Shown piece by piece: positions 28,978 to 38,119 of a stretch of 64,000 nucleotides of DNA. Location of the stretch: the NCBI GenBank assembly GCA_963786675.1, contig CAWAZY010000003.1, positions 434,001 through 498,000 on the forward strand. Reading direction: 5' to 3'. The number at the start of each line of letters is the position of its first letter. The stretch's first letter is position 1. Position numbers and translations under genes: made by a program. The notes under the pieces are model-generated. The model saw nothing but the letters and a program-made list of their open reading frames with translations. It was not told where the DNA came from and did not search any database. This stretch comes from JAGVSR01 sp963786675. GTDB taxonomy: Bacteria; Pseudomonadota; Alphaproteobacteria; Rhizobiales; Hyphomicrobiaceae.

Positions 28978-29816
28978 TGACGGGTCACGATAACGACAAC
29001 GACACGGATAGAGACGGTACTGGGGCTCGTCCCGCCGCGTCGGGTGACGCGCCCGCGCAGGGCGGGCCGAAGGGTCCCATCCGCGACACCTTGCGCGCCC
29101 CTTTGCCGAAGCGCTTCTACAAGTCCGTTACGCTGTGTGCGCACGAGGGCGCATCGGGCCCGGGTCAGGAGGTGCTGCTGGATGGCCGCCCCCTGCGCAC
29201 GCCCCTGAAGCGCATTCTCGTGGTGCCCGATGCGGCCCTGGCGCAGGTCATCGCAGCCGAGTGGGACAGTCAGCGGGAGATCATCGATCCGGCGACGATG
29301 CCCGCCACCCGCCTCGCCAACAGCGCGGTCGATACCGTGGCCGATAATCGCGCCGCAGTTGCCGAAGAAGTGGTGGCTTACGCCGGCAGCGATCTCATCT
29401 GTTATCGGGCCGAAGCCCCCGCCGGGCTGGTGGCCCATCAGATCGCACTGTGGGATCCGATCCTTTCGGCTGTCGAAGACGCGCTGGGCGCGCGGTTTGT
29501 GCGCGTCGCGGGGATCCGCCATGCCGCCCAGCCGCCCCAGACACTCGCCCGGGTTGCGATGGAGCTTGAGACCCTGCCGCATCTCACCCTCGCCGGTCTC
29601 CAACTGGTCACGACCATTACCGGGTCGGCCATTCTCGCGCTGGCGCGGCATCGGGGACTGGCTTCGGCCGATGCCGTCTGGGCCGCGGCCCACGCAGACG
29701 AGGATTGGCAGATCGCGCAATGGGGGCATGACGCGGAGGCGGAGGCGCGGCGCGCGCTGCAGGAACGCGACTTCAGGGCCGCTGTGTCGGTGCTGGGCCC
29801 ATCCAGCGCGGCTTAA
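28974..29816 (+). CDS. ATP12-family F1-ATPase assembly chaperone
   Basis: A 280-aa homologue of mitochondrial Atp12, which binds the free alpha subunit of F1-ATPase before assembly. The family core begins near residue 44 with LPKRFYKSVTLC and continues through LLDGRPLRTPLKRILVVPDA, IAAEWDSQREIIDPATMPATRL and DLICYRAEAP. About 40 residues before it are a disordered Asp/Asn- and Ala/Gly-rich lead. The family is largely confined to alphaproteobacteria and mitochondria, which supports the taxonomic call. Confidence 0.93.
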   Translation: MMTGHDNDNDTDRDGTGARPAASGDAPAQGGPKGPIRDTLRAPLPKRFYKSVTLCAHEGASGPGQEVLLDGRPLRTPLKRILVVPDAALAQVIAAEWDSQREIIDPATMPATRLANSAVDTVADNRAAVAEEVVAYAGSDLICYRAEAPAGLVAHQIALWDPILSAVEDALGARFVRVAGIRHAAQPPQTLARVAMELETLPHLTLAGLQLVTTITGSAILALARHRGLASADAVWAAAHADEDWQIAQWGHDAEAEARRALQERDFRAAVSVLGPSSAA

Positions 29817-29916
29817 TGGATCGTTGCCGACAATGTTCGGCGCCATATTTGCGCTTTATCAATGGGCTGCGGATTAACCTCGTCGCCCCACTTATTGAAT
29901 TGACGGGAAAGCCTTC

Positions 29917-30606
29917 ATGCTCGTGCCACCAACGGTTCCGCAAACTGCCGGACGGGACCGCTTTCTCGGGCGGGCCGCGCAGACGCGCCGCGTCTACGGT
30001 GTCGTGGGTGAGGAGGGCTTGGCGCGGCTGCCGTCGCGCCGGCTGCGGGGACGGGAAGTCTCGCTCTTCTGGTCTGCCCGCGAGGATGCGGAGCGTCTGG
30101 CTGAGACCGTGGCGCAGAACCCGATCGTGCGGACCTATGCGCTGAGCGAATTGTACTCCGGCGTGTTGCCGGGTCTGGTGCAGCACCGCCGGCTGGTCGG
30201 GCTCGATTGGTCGGGCCAGCAGATCGAAGTCGAGCTCGATCCGCAGGATTTTGGCGAGCGCCTCCGGCTTGCCAGCCTGGACGTGTTCATGGGAGCCATG
30301 AAGCAGACCGGGTCCATCTACACCCTTGAAGGGGCCGCGGGTCCGGCCCTCCTGGTGTCGCAGACCCGCCCGGACGTCCTCGTGCTGCCCTGCTGGGCGG
30401 ACGCCGACGAAGCCCAGGTTCGGGTTGAAGGACCCTGGCGCGATATGCTGGTCATCCAAACCGCCATTGGTCCCTTCAAGGACGAGCGGTTGGCGTGGCT
30501 GAAGCGCTTTGGGCATCTCGTCGGACCGGATCATCAGGGTGGTCCAGGCAGCTTGGAACTGCAACCCGAAGACCTTGCCGCGCGCCTTTCCTCGTTGGCG
30601 CCATAA
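29917..30606 (+). CDS. Tandem DUF2750-like protein
   Basis: A 229-aa protein of unknown function. Its first half (VSLFWSAREDAERLAETVAQ, then TYALSELYSGVLPGLVQHRR and LVGLDWSGQQIEVELDPQDF) resembles the DUF2750 layout. The second half repeats it more loosely (LPCWADADEAQV, then IGPFKDERLAWLKRFGHLVG, then LELQPEDLAARL). It therefore looks like an internal duplication. There is no signal peptide or membrane segment. A 151-bp gap separates it from pccB. Assignment by eye only. Confidence 0.6.
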   Translation: MLVPPTVPQTAGRDRFLGRAAQTRRVYGVVGEEGLARLPSRRLRGREVSLFWSAREDAERLAETVAQNPIVRTYALSELYSGVLPGLVQHRRLVGLDWSGQQIEVELDPQDFGERLRLASLDVFMGAMKQTGSIYTLEGAAGPALLVSQTRPDVLVLPCWADADEAQVRVEGPWRDMLVIQTAIGPFKDERLAWLKRFGHLVGPDHQGGPGSLELQPEDLAARLSSLAP

Positions 30607-30757
30607 GGGGATCCACACCCGTTCAGACCGCGTGGTCCCACCCTGTCGTGATGGGTTTTGCCCCATCGCCCAGGTTGCGCTGGCGTGCCGCCGTGCTATG
30701 GAACGCCGTTTCCCCCACAATCCGGGTCACGCAAGCGAACAGCACGGTGGATCTGCC

Positions 30758-32290
30758 ATGAAGGACGTCATTGAAGAACTCGAGCGCCGCCGCGATAACG
30801 CGCGCCTTGGCGGCGGAAAGTCCCGCATCGAGGCCCAGCATGCCAAGGGTAAGCTGACGGCCCGCGAGCGCATCGAGCTTCTGATGGACGAGAACTCGTT
30901 TGAAGAGTTCGACACCTTCGTCGAGCATCGCTGCACCGAGTTCGGCATGGAGAAGAACAAGACGCCGGGCGACGGCGTCGTGACCGGCTGGGGCACGATC
31001 AACGGCCGCGTCGTCTACGTGTTCGCCAAGGACTTCACCGTGCTCGGCGGCTCCCTGTCAGAGAGCCACGCCCGCAAGATGATCAAGATTCAGGATATGG
31101 CGCTGAAAAACCGCGCGCCCCTGATAGGTCTTTTCGATGCTGGCGGCGCCCGCATCCAGGAAGGCGTCGATGCGCTGGGCGGCTACGGCGAAGTGTTCCA
31201 GCGCAACGTTCTCGCCTCCGGCGTCATCCCGCAGATTTCCGTCATCATGGGGCCGTGCGCAGGTGGCGACGTCTACTGCCCGGCGATGACCGACTTTATC
31301 TTTATGGTGCGGGACACGAGCTACATGTTCGTGACCGGCCCGGACGTCGTGAAGACGGTGACCAACGAAACCGTGACCGCGGAAGAACTGGGCGGCGCCA
31401 AGGTCCACACGACGAAGTCGTCGATCGCCGACGGCGCTTACGAGAATGACGTCGAGACGCTGCTGCAGATGCGCCGGCTCATGGATTTTCTTCCTTCGAA
31501 CAATCAGTCAGGTGTGCCGGTCCTCCCGACATCCGACAGCCCGGACCGCGAGGACAAGTCCCTCGACACCCTAATCCCGGACAATCCCAACAAGCCCTAC
31601 GATATGAAGGAGCTGATCCTCAAAGTCGTGGACGAGGGCGATTTCTTAGAGTTGCAGGAAGGTTTCGCCAAGAACATCGTCACGGGCTTCGCCCGCATGG
31701 AAGGCAGCACTGTCGGCATTATCGCCAACCAGCCGATGGTGCTGGCCGGCGTGCTCGACAGCGATGCCTCGCGCAAAGCGGCGCGCTTCGTACGCTTCTG
31801 CGACTGCTTCGAGATCCCGATCGTCACGTTCGTCGATGTTCCAGGCTTTCTGCCGGGGACGGCGCAGGAATACGGCGGTCTTATCAAGCACGGCGCCAAG
31901 CTGCTCTTCGCCTATGCCGAAGCCACCGTTCCCAAAATCACGGTGATCACCCGCAAGGGCTACGGCGGCGCCTACGTTGTGATGAGCTCAAAGCACATCC
32001 GCGGCGACCTGAACTATGCTTGGCCGACCGCCGAAATCGCCGTCATGGGTGCCAAGGGGGCGGCCGAGATTATCCATCGTGCAGACGCCAGCGATCCCGA
32101 CAAGATCGCCGCCCGCATCGAGGAATATAAGGCCCGCTTCGCTAATCCGTTCGTCGCCGCCGAGCGCGGCTACATCGACGAAGTGATCCTGCCGCATGGC
32201 ACCCGCCGCCGCATCTGCCGCGGCCTCAACATGCTGCGCAACAAGACCCTCGAAAACCCCTGGAAGAAACACGACAACATTCCGCTGTGA
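30758..32290 (+). CDS. pccB: Propionyl-CoA carboxylase beta subunit
   Basis: The 510-aa carboxyltransferase subunit, which moves carboxyl from biotin to propionyl-CoA to make methylmalonyl-CoA. DFTVLGGSLSESHARKMIKI, GLFDAGGARIQEGVDALGGYG and the CoA-site GPCAGGDVYCPAMTDFI are typical of PccB. VDVPGFLPGTAQEYGGLIKHG and KGYGGAYVVMSSKHIRGD form the second oxyanion site. The frame is open upstream to 30509, but homologues start at MKDVIEELERRR. The biotin-bearing partner is encoded 15 kb away at 47041. Confidence 0.95.
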   Translation: MKDVIEELERRRDNARLGGGKSRIEAQHAKGKLTARERIELLMDENSFEEFDTFVEHRCTEFGMEKNKTPGDGVVTGWGTINGRVVYVFAKDFTVLGGSLSESHARKMIKIQDMALKNRAPLIGLFDAGGARIQEGVDALGGYGEVFQRNVLASGVIPQISVIMGPCAGGDVYCPAMTDFIFMVRDTSYMFVTGPDVVKTVTNETVTAEELGGAKVHTTKSSIADGAYENDVETLLQMRRLMDFLPSNNQSGVPVLPTSDSPDREDKSLDTLIPDNPNKPYDMKELILKVVDEGDFLELQEGFAKNIVTGFARMEGSTVGIIANQPMVLAGVLDSDASRKAARFVRFCDCFEIPIVTFVDVPGFLPGTAQEYGGLIKHGAKLLFAYAEATVPKITVITRKGYGGAYVVMSSKHIRGDLNYAWPTAEIAVMGAKGAAEIIHRADASDPDKIAARIEEYKARFANPFVAAERGYIDEVILPHGTRRRICRGLNMLRNKTLENPWKKHDNIPL

Positions 32291-32316
32291 GTAGTGGCAC
32301 ACACAAACCAGCAAAG

Positions 32317-32346
32317 AGGCCGGTCCATAGGGGGCGGCCTTTTTTC
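32317..32346 (+). terminator. Terminator after pccB
   Basis: AGGCCG (32317-32322) and CGGCCT (32335-32340) form a 6-bp stem with a 12-nt loop, followed by a seven-base T run. It ends the pccB transcript. Confidence 0.8.
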
Positions 32347-32417
32347 TTTGCCGCTTTCCTGCCATGGGACTCGCGCAAGAGGTGCCTCCATTCAATTGCG
32401 ATGAGCCGCTTTCTCCT

Positions 32418-32927
32418 ATGACCCTCGATGAATTCCTGACGTACCTCGCCAAGCCGGGCGGGGCGCTCGACGACGCCGCCATCGCCGCATTCGAAGCCGA
32501 GATCGGCACAGGACTGCCTGACGATTACCGCGCGTTTCTGCAAGCGGTGAACGGCGGCTGGCTTGGCGGCGCGGTCCTGGTGCATGGCGCGACCCCGGAT
32601 GGAGAGCCGATCGATACCGACCTGCATCACGTCGGGGGTTTGCGGTCCGAGCCGCCCATGGATCTGCGCAACGCGCGGGCGACCTATCAGGATTGGATCG
32701 CGCGCATTCCCCGCGACCTCATCTGGATCATGGACGACAGCGGCGGCAACGCCATCTGTCTTGGGATCGCGGGCGATGCGCGCGGCAAGGTCTATTTCTG
32801 GGACCATGAATTGGAGCCCGACCTCGACGACTGGGACGGCACGTTGGAGGGAACTGGCAATATCTCGCTGCTCGGTCACTCGTTCGCAACGTTCTTCGCC
32901 ACGCTACAGGTCGCCACCCGCACCTAA
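32418..32927 (+). CDS. SMI1/KNR4 (SUKH) family protein
   Basis: A 169-aa cytosolic protein with the SUKH pattern: LDDAAIAAFEAEIGTGLPDDYRAFLQAVNGGW near the N-terminus is the hallmark helix and turn, followed by a beta-rich section with WIMDDSGGNAICLGI and KVYFWDHE. SUKH proteins often act as immunity proteins against contact-dependent toxins, but many are housekeeping proteins of unknown role. No polymorphic toxin gene adjoins it. The start is taken at MTLDEFLTYL; an in-frame ATG at 32364 lies close to the terminator hairpin. Confidence 0.78.
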   Translation: MTLDEFLTYLAKPGGALDDAAIAAFEAEIGTGLPDDYRAFLQAVNGGWLGGAVLVHGATPDGEPIDTDLHHVGGLRSEPPMDLRNARATYQDWIARIPRDLIWIMDDSGGNAICLGIAGDARGKVYFWDHELEPDLDDWDGTLEGTGNISLLGHSFATFFATLQVATRT

Positions 32928-32945
32928 CCGGCGGCACGCTCCGGA

Positions 32946-33809
32946 CTAGTTCGACGACGGAACGGGCACGTTGTCGATCAGCCGCGTGGCGCCGAGCCAT
33001 ACCGCACCGAGCACCCGCGCGGGCCGCTTGGATTTGGGCGGCAGCGGGGCCAACGTCTCCGCGTCACAGACGGCGAGGTAGTCGATCTTGTGGAATCCCG
33101 CCTCTTCCAGATCGCGGGTCGCCACCACGATGGCCTTGTTGACGGGACCGCCCGCCGCGACCGTCGCGGCAATGCCCTTTAAGGCCCGGTGGAACGCTGG
33201 TGCTATGCCGCGTTCATCGGCGGTCAGGTAGGCGTTGCGGGACGAGCGCGCCAGCCCATCGGGTTCCCGCGAGATCGGCGCGCCGATGATCTTCACCGGG
33301 ATGTCGAGATCGCGCACGAGCTGCCGCAGAACGCACAACTGCTGGTAGTCCTTCTCGCCAAACACAGCCACGTCCGGGGCGGTCTGGGTGAAGAGTTTGG
33401 TGCAGATGGTCGCCACGCCCCCGAAATGGTGCGGGCGGAACGTGCCCTCCAGGGGCAACGCCGCGCCCTGTGGCATGACCTTGGTGGCAAATCCCTCCGG
33501 ATACATGGTCTCGACGGACGGTGCCCAGATGAGATCGGCCCCCGCCGCCGCCAGCTTGCGCCGGTCTCCGGCCTCATCACGCGGATAGCGCGAAAGATCT
33601 TCGGTGGGCCCGAACTGCGTTGGATTGACGAAAATCGAAACGACAACACGCTCCGCTTTGCGCCGCGCCAGCTTCACCAGCGAGAGGTGGCCGTCGTGCA
33701 AGGCCCCCATGGTGGGCACAAGCGCGATGCGCTCGCCCGATTGGCGCCATCCGGCAACAGTTGCGCGCAAGGCTTTGACGGTTCGGACAATTGGGGGCAT
33801 GGCGGACAT
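32946..33809 (-). CDS. panC: Pantothenate synthetase
   Basis: A 287-aa enzyme that joins pantoate and beta-alanine, using ATP, in pantothenate (coenzyme A) synthesis. Signatures are LVPTMGALHDGHLSLVKLAR (HIGH-like), VVVSIFVNPTQFGPTEDLSRYPR, FGEKDYQQLCVLRQLVRDL, and SREPDGLARSSRNAYLTADE (KMSKS-like). The frame stays open to 34043, but homologues begin at MSAMPPIVRTVKAL, hence start 33809; another ATG lies three codons later. panB is not in the window. It is divergent from putA. Confidence 0.95.
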   Translation of the reverse strand: MSAMPPIVRTVKALRATVAGWRQSGERIALVPTMGALHDGHLSLVKLARRKAERVVVSIFVNPTQFGPTEDLSRYPRDEAGDRRKLAAAGADLIWAPSVETMYPEGFATKVMPQGAALPLEGTFRPHHFGGVATICTKLFTQTAPDVAVFGEKDYQQLCVLRQLVRDLDIPVKIIGAPISREPDGLARSSRNAYLTADERGIAPAFHRALKGIAATVAAGGPVNKAIVVATRDLEEAGFHKIDYLAVCDAETLAPLPPKSKRPARVLGAVWLGATRLIDNVPVPSSN

Positions 33810-34005
33810 GGACGACGGATCCTGGGCCTGGGGACGTGAGTGAGGTGCCGCCGACACCAAGGGCCGCCGCCGCCCGGCCGTCAAGTTGGGGATGATGGGG
33901 ATCATACCCGGAGTGACTTGCCGCGCCAACGGGAAGCCCCAATCTGATACTGTGATGTCGGCCGAATCGCCGGTCGCGCGGCGAGGCTGCTTCAAGGATC
34001 GAACG

Positions 34006-37000
34006 ATGGTCGCGGTACGCAAATCGCCGGGTGCGGGGCTCAACGACAGTGAACCGGCGCGGGGCGGCGCCGGCCGCCTGCCGTCGTTTGACGAAATCGC
34101 AACGCACCATCTGATCGACGAGACGCGGCTTGTCGGCGGCCTGGTCGAGCGCGCAGTCTATACCGAGGACGAGCGGCGGCGCACGGCGGAAATTGCCCGC
34201 CGCCTGGTTCAGGACGCCCGCGCCGACCAGTCCCAGCATGGCGGCGTCGATGCGTTCATGCGCGAGTACGGACTGTCCAGCGAGGAAGGCATCATCCTGA
34301 TGTGCCTCGCGGAGGCGTTGCTGCGCATTCCCGACGCCGACACCCAGGACGCGTTCATCGCGGAAAAAATTGCGGGCGGGAACTGGGACCGTCATCGCGG
34401 CCACTCCGACAGCCTCTTCGTTAATGCCTCAACCTGGGGGCTGATGCTCACCGGGCGGCTGGTCAAACTCAAGGACGGCGGCAATGCGAATGCGCTGGAT
34501 AGCTTGAAGCGTCTGGTGGCGCGCTCGGGCGAACCGTTCATCCGGCAGGCCATCCGTCAGGCGGTGAAGGTGCTCGGCGAGCAGTTTGTGCTCGGCCGTA
34601 CCATCGAGGACGCCATTGCCCGCGCCTATCAGTATGAAACCAAGGGCTACCGCATTTCCTACGACATGTTGGGCGAGGCGGCGCGTTCGGAAGCAGACGC
34701 GGAACACTATTTCCAGCGCTATGTGAACGCCATCGACGCCATTGGGCTTTCCGTCGGAGCGCTGCGCAGCGCGCACATCGATGCGCTGGCGCCCCGTCCC
34801 AGCATTTCGGTGAAGCTCTCGGCTTTGCATCCACGGTTCGAGGCGGGGCGCGATGCGCATCTGATGCGCGAATTGCTGCCGCGCATCAACGCGCTGGTCG
34901 CACACGCCCAGGCGCGCGGCATCGGGATCACGGTGGATGCGGAAGAGCAGGACCGGCTGGAGCCGACCTTACGCATCTTCGGCGAAGCGTTCGTCAATCC
35001 GAATGTGGCGGCGTGGAACGGTCTGGGTATCGCCGTGCAGGCCTATGGCCGCCGCGCCATCCCGGTCTTGCGCTGGCTGCGCCGCCTTTCGGAGGCCACC
35101 GGCAAACGCATCCCCGTGCGCCTTGTTAAAGGAGCCTACTGGGACAGCGAGATCAAGTGGGCGCAGGAGCGGGGACTTGCCGACTATCCCGTGTTCACGC
35201 GCAAACGCAACACGGACGTCTCCTATCTCGCCTGCATGCGGCTGATGCTGACCTACCCGCGCGAGTTCCATTGCCAATTCGCCTCGCATAATGCGCACAC
35301 CATCGCGTCGGCCATGGTGGCGGCGGGCAATACCTCGTTCGAATTCCAGCGCTTGCACGGGATGGGCGAGGCCATCTACGAGCCTGTCGTGACCTCCGGC
35401 GTGGAGGGCCGCGCGTGCCGCATTTACGCGCCGGTGGGCGATCACGAGCACCTGCTGGGCTACCTCGTCCGCCGGCTACTGGAGAACGGCGCCAACACAT
35501 CCTTCGTCAACCGGCTGGCGGATGCGGAAATGCCCATCGCGCGCATCATCCGCGATCCCGTGGAGGACGCCGAACGGGAGCGCGCGGAGGGCAACGCGCC
35601 CAAGCCGCTGGTCAAGCCCCGCGACGTGTTCTGGCCCGAGCGGCGCAACTCCATGGGGTTGGCGCTTGATGCGGCGAGCGTCCGCCGGAGCCTGTTGGAC
35701 GAGATGCGCGCTGCCCTGGCCGAACCGTTCGCGGTCGCTCCCATCGTGAATGGCGCGGTGACCGCGGGCGGCGATGCCGTCCCGCTGTTGCTCTGCCCGC
35801 ACGACCGCAGTCAGCGCCTCGGCACGGTGCGGGCCGCCGAGCCCTCCGACATCGAAGCCGCATTGGCCAGCGCGGCCGCGGCACTTGCCGAGTGGGATCG
35901 CCTCGGCGGACCGGCCCGCGCCAAGATCCTTGATACAGCCGCCGATCTCATCGAGCGGGACCGCGCCCGGCTCATGGCCATTCTCGTGCGTGAAGCGGGC
36001 AAGACCATTCCCAACGCCTTGGGCGAGGTGCGCGAAGCTGCCGATCTCTTGCGCTACTATGCGTTCCAGGCGCGCCGGCACTTCGCTGAGCCCGTCACGC
36101 TGACGAGCACGACGGGAGAGACGAGTGCGCTGACCTTGCGCGCGCGCGGTCCGTTCGCGGCCATCGCACCGTGGAATTTCCCGCTTGCGATCTTCGTCGG
36201 GCAGGTGGGCGCGGCCTTGGCGGCCGGCAACCCGGTCCTGGCCAAGCCTGCGGGTCAGACGCCGATTGCCGCCTTCTTTGCCGTTAAACTCATGCATGAG
36301 GCGGGGGTGCCGCCGAACGTGCTGCATCTCTTGCCTGGTGGCGGTGATGTGGGTGCGGCACTGGTCCGCGACGCCCGCGTGCAGGGCGTGGCCTTTACCG
36401 GCTCGAATGAAACGGCGTGGGCCATCCAGAAGGCCTTGGCCGACCGCCGTGGGCCCATCGTGCCGTTCATCGCCGAGACGGGCGGGCTCAACGCGATGAT
36501 CGTCGATTCCAGCGCGCTGCCCGAACAGGTGGTGCGCGATGCGGTGCGTTCCGCCTTCGATAGCGCCGGGCAGCGGTGCTCGGCGGCGCGCGTGCTGTTC
36601 CTCCAGGACGAAATTGCCGGCCGCGTCATTCCGATGCTGACCGGGGCCATCGCGGCGCTGACCGTCGGCGATCCGCTCGACTATGCCACCGACATCGGGC
36701 CGGTGATCGACGAGGCGTCGCAGGATGCGCTCGAATCCCACAAGCTGCGCATGCAGGCCGAAGGCCGCGAACTGATCGATATTCCTGCCCCGCCCGGATG
36801 CCGGAGCGGCACCTATGTGACGCCCGCCTGTTATGAGATCGATCGGCTCAATCTCCTGAAGCACGAAGTGTTCGGACCCATCCTCCACGTGATCCGCTAT
36901 CCGCGCGGCGGGCTCGATGGCGTCATCGCGGCCATCAATGCCTCTGGCTACGGACTAACGCTCGGGCTTCACAGCCGCATCCAGGCGGTGGCCGATCAAG

Positions 37001-37227
37001 TGGCGCGCGATGCGCGCGTCGGCAATCTCTACGTCAATCGCAATCAGGTGGGTGCGGTCCCGGGCGTGCAGCCGTTCGGCGGCGAAGGTTTGTCCGGGAC
37101 CGGTCCCAAGGCGGGCGGCCCGAGCTATGTCCAGCGGTTCGCAACCGAGCGGGTGCGCACAACCGACATCACGGCCACGGGCGGCAACGTTCAGCTGTTG
37201 ACGCTGTCCGTTAAGGACGACGGCTGA
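34006..37227 (+). CDS. putA: Bifunctional proline dehydrogenase / P5C dehydrogenase
   Basis: A 1073-aa protein oxidising proline to glutamate. After an N-terminal helical domain comes the FAD proline-dehydrogenase barrel (PSISVKLSALHPRFE, then RIPVRLVKGAYWDSEIKWAQ and RVYAPVG-like RIYAPVGDHEHL). The aldehyde-dehydrogenase domain has AIAPWNFPLAIFVGQV, catalytic Glu in FIAETGGLNAMIVD and catalytic Cys in SAGQRCSAARVLFLQ. There is no ribbon-helix-helix DNA-binding domain, so it should not be the autoregulatory type. It ends without an extra C-terminal domain. ATG 34006 follows AAGGA; the frame is open upstream but not conserved. Confidence 0.96.
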   Translation: MVAVRKSPGAGLNDSEPARGGAGRLPSFDEIATHHLIDETRLVGGLVERAVYTEDERRRTAEIARRLVQDARADQSQHGGVDAFMREYGLSSEEGIILMCLAEALLRIPDADTQDAFIAEKIAGGNWDRHRGHSDSLFVNASTWGLMLTGRLVKLKDGGNANALDSLKRLVARSGEPFIRQAIRQAVKVLGEQFVLGRTIEDAIARAYQYETKGYRISYDMLGEAARSEADAEHYFQRYVNAIDAIGLSVGALRSAHIDALAPRPSISVKLSALHPRFEAGRDAHLMRELLPRINALVAHAQARGIGITVDAEEQDRLEPTLRIFGEAFVNPNVAAWNGLGIAVQAYGRRAIPVLRWLRRLSEATGKRIPVRLVKGAYWDSEIKWAQERGLADYPVFTRKRNTDVSYLACMRLMLTYPREFHCQFASHNAHTIASAMVAAGNTSFEFQRLHGMGEAIYEPVVTSGVEGRACRIYAPVGDHEHLLGYLVRRLLENGANTSFVNRLADAEMPIARIIRDPVEDAERERAEGNAPKPLVKPRDVFWPERRNSMGLALDAASVRRSLLDEMRAALAEPFAVAPIVNGAVTAGGDAVPLLLCPHDRSQRLGTVRAAEPSDIEAALASAAAALAEWDRLGGPARAKILDTAADLIERDRARLMAILVREAGKTIPNALGEVREAADLLRYYAFQARRHFAEPVTLTSTTGETSALTLRARGPFAAIAPWNFPLAIFVGQVGAALAAGNPVLAKPAGQTPIAAFFAVKLMHEAGVPPNVLHLLPGGGDVGAALVRDARVQGVAFTGSNETAWAIQKALADRRGPIVPFIAETGGLNAMIVDSSALPEQVVRDAVRSAFDSAGQRCSAARVLFLQDEIAGRVIPMLTGAIAALTVGDPLDYATDIGPVIDEASQDALESHKLRMQAEGRELIDIPAPPGCRSGTYVTPACYEIDRLNLLKHEVFGPILHVIRYPRGGLDGVIAAINASGYGLTLGLHSRIQAVADQVARDARVGNLYVNRNQVGAVPGVQPFGGEGLSGTGPKAGGPSYVQRFATERVRTTDITATGGNVQLLTLSVKDDG

Positions 37228-37318
37228 CACTTGGCCTTGCTCTGGGGGGATTGACGTCCCAAATTACACATTGCGTGGCGATGGGGCCACCGCGGGCCAC
37301 GGGCGGACTGCAGCCGAC

Positions 37319-38113
37319 ATGAGCACCAGGGATAAGAAGCCGGTCGTCACGCCCGACCGCACGGCGTCACCGTCCGGCGGCGACGTTCAGCGCGCGCCTG
37401 GACCCGCCGCGCCGGCGGCCGGGGCCGGATCGTCGGCGGGAGCCGTTGCCGATTTCGTCGCCAAGATGCGCACGCTTGATCCTGCCAAGGCGGGTGAGCG
37501 CGGGCGGTTGATCTTTGCGATGGACGCCACCATGAGCCGCCAGCCCACGTGGGACATGGCACTGGCCCTGCAATCGGACATGTTCGCGGCCGTCAAGGAT
37601 GTCGGTGGCCTGGATGTTCAGCTTGTATTCTTTCGCGGTCAGGCCGAATGCCGGTCCTCGAAGTGGGTATCGGATCCGGCCGAACTGGCACGCCTCATGA
37701 CCAGTGTCAGCTGCCGGGGTGGCCTGACGCAAATCGGGCGCGTGTTGACTCATGCGCAGTCAGAGGCCGAAGCCCGGCGCGTGCATGCGCTGGTCTATGT
37801 CGGCGATGCGATGGAAGAGGCCATCGATCCGCTCTGCGCCAAGGCCGGAGCGCTGGGACTTCTGGGCGTGCCCGTGTTTCTCTTTCAGGAAGGCCATGCG
37901 CCCGACGTGACGCGGGCCTATCAGGAAATCGCCCGGCTGACTAAGGGGGCCACGTGCCGGTTCGATGCGGGTGCCGCCGATCAGCTGCGTGCGCTCTTGC
38001 GGGCGGTGGCGGTCTATGCCTCCGGCGGCCGGAAGGCCTTGCAGGCTCTGAGCGCGGGGGGCGATGGCGCCGGCGCGCGGCTCCTGTTGCAGCAAATGCC
38101 GACGGGCAAGTGA
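37319..38113 (+). CDS. VWA-like domain protein
   Basis: A 264-aa protein. The first 45 residues are Pro/Ala/Gly-rich and disordered. A von Willebrand A-like fold follows: LIFAMDATMSRQPTWDMALA carries the MIDAS-like D-x-T-x-S/R pattern (a DAT-MS variant), then DVQLVFFRGQAECRSSKW and VHALVYVGDAMEEAID. The C-terminal part is helical. There is no signal peptide, so it is probably cytosolic. It is 6 bp before the J-domain gene and is likely coupled to it. Function unknown; a metal-dependent protein-binding role is the family default. Confidence 0.75.
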   Translation: MSTRDKKPVVTPDRTASPSGGDVQRAPGPAAPAAGAGSSAGAVADFVAKMRTLDPAKAGERGRLIFAMDATMSRQPTWDMALALQSDMFAAVKDVGGLDVQLVFFRGQAECRSSKWVSDPAELARLMTSVSCRGGLTQIGRVLTHAQSEAEARRVHALVYVGDAMEEAIDPLCAKAGALGLLGVPVFLFQEGHAPDVTRAYQEIARLTKGATCRFDAGAADQLRALLRAVAVYASGGRKALQALSAGGDGAGARLLLQQMPTGK

Positions 38114-38119
38114 GGCCGC

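Noticed and set aside
25460..32927. A full type VI or polymorphic toxin island joining the Tae4-like and SUKH-like genes
   Set aside because: The genes between them are core housekeeping genes (crcB, rluC, ATP12, pccB), and no secretion or toxin gene is present.
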